Assembly (NCBI GenBank): GCA_037039925.1
Contig: JAXRKP010000018.1
Span: forward strand, 495,001 to 559,000
DNA length: 64,000 bases
Reading direction: 5' to 3'
Source of the DNA: Doris montereyensis
Taxonomy: Eukaryota > Mollusca > Gastropoda > Nudibranchia > Dorididae
The notes under the pieces are model-generated. The model was not told the origin of the DNA and did not search any database. It worked only from the letters and a program-made list of their open reading frames with translations. The position numbers and the translations under genes are program-made. Within the stretch, counting starts at the first letter, position 1. Each line of letters opens with the position of its first letter. Shown one piece after another: positions 63,731 to 64,000 of this stretch.

Positions 63731-64000
63731 ATGGATGCTAGAAAAGGCATTCTTTTGACTGATGTTTTAGAATTGTCCCCTTACGTACGGCAATGCATTC
63801 TTTTTAGCGATAATAGAGAACATTGGGTTCATGCTATCAATATCCAAAGAAAAACGTACGGAGAATTTCATCACCTGATGCCTCAACTCAAACAAGACTG
63901 TGACAGATTTCATTCATACTTTCGAATGCTTCCAAGTACATTCTCGGCAATTCTTGCTCTTGTTGAAGCTGACCTAACTAAACAACATTCTGGTTACAGA
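63731..64000 (+). CDS. Second Harbinger nuclease (HARBI1-like), N-terminal part, runs off the window
   Basis: Open from ATG 63731 to the window end (90 codons). It begins MDARKGILLTDVLELSPYVR; then NREHWVHAINIQRKTYGEFH, LKQDCDRFHSYFRMLPSTF, LALVEADLTKQHSGYR. This is the conserved N-terminal segment (GEFxxL...DxxRFxxYFRM...R) before the DDE domain in HARBI1-like proteins. It is similar to but distinct from the broken - strand copy at 63263. The two face away from each other across 470 bp. The frame is intact here; whether the rest is intact cannot be seen. Confidence 0.8.
   Translation, partial: MDARKGILLTDVLELSPYVRQCILFSDNREHWVHAINIQRKTYGEFHHLMPQLKQDCDRFHSYFRMLPSTFSAILALVEADLTKQHSGYR

Overview
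The window looks like nuclear DNA of an invertebrate animal, most likely a lophotrochozoan such as a gastropod mollusc. Reasons: genes are split by GT-AG introns of 0.3 to 5 kb, there is no operon structure, the DNA is AT-rich, and it is loaded with microsatellites, minisatellites, tRNA-derived SINEs, RTE/CR1-like LINEs and DNA transposons. The taxon is an inference; nothing in the sequence proves it.

Two host genes are well supported, and they converge. (1) The last four exons of a nucleotide-sugar transporter of the SLC35A family (closest in memory to the UDP-GlcNAc transporter SLC35A3) lie on the + strand: 3586-3799, 5188-5306, 7788-7921 and 12926-13022, with the stop at 13020-13022. The 5' exons are outside the window. 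Its introns carry a CT/CA microsatellite, two SINEs, a ~2.6 kb 29-bp minisatellite and a LINE relic. (2) A complete nine-exon L-threonine 3-dehydrogenase gene (TDH) lies on the - strand from the ATG at 36647 to the stop at 21740. It encodes 371 residues with every splice phase matching. Its introns hold a Tc1-like element, an internally deleted RTE-like LINE, a second LINE 3' end, a SINE and an unclassified dispersed repeat.

Region by region: 93-2050 is a 39-bp minisatellite. 3.6-13 kb is the transporter. 13-21.7 kb is intergenic, with a fold-back element, a mariner relic and a Tigger-like MITE. 21.7-36.7 kb is TDH. From 37 kb onward I find no certain host gene; this part is a transposon graveyard. 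It holds a Ty3/gypsy pol relic (37.5-38.8 kb), a 708-bp TAA-flanked MITE (40.3-41.0 kb), a CR1/L2-like LINE abutting a dispersed repeat abutting an RTE-like LINE (42.4-45.5 kb), further LINE pieces, and a possible MULE relic (50.6-51.0 kb). Two copies of an unrecognised repeat-borne gene follow. One is interrupted by a 3.36-kb RTE-like LINE with a 12-bp target duplication. The window ends with a PIF/Harbinger element (about 59.87-63.64 kb) that encodes a MADF protein on + and a broken nuclease on -, and then the intact start of a second Harbinger nuclease running off the end.

The most notable observations are the 5' monomer array of the RTE-like LINE (one, two or three units in three copies) with a fold-back derivative, the interleaved antisense gene pair of the Harbinger element, the unrecognised duplicated gene family, and the large intronic minisatellite. 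No complete novel system could be demonstrated from sequence alone.
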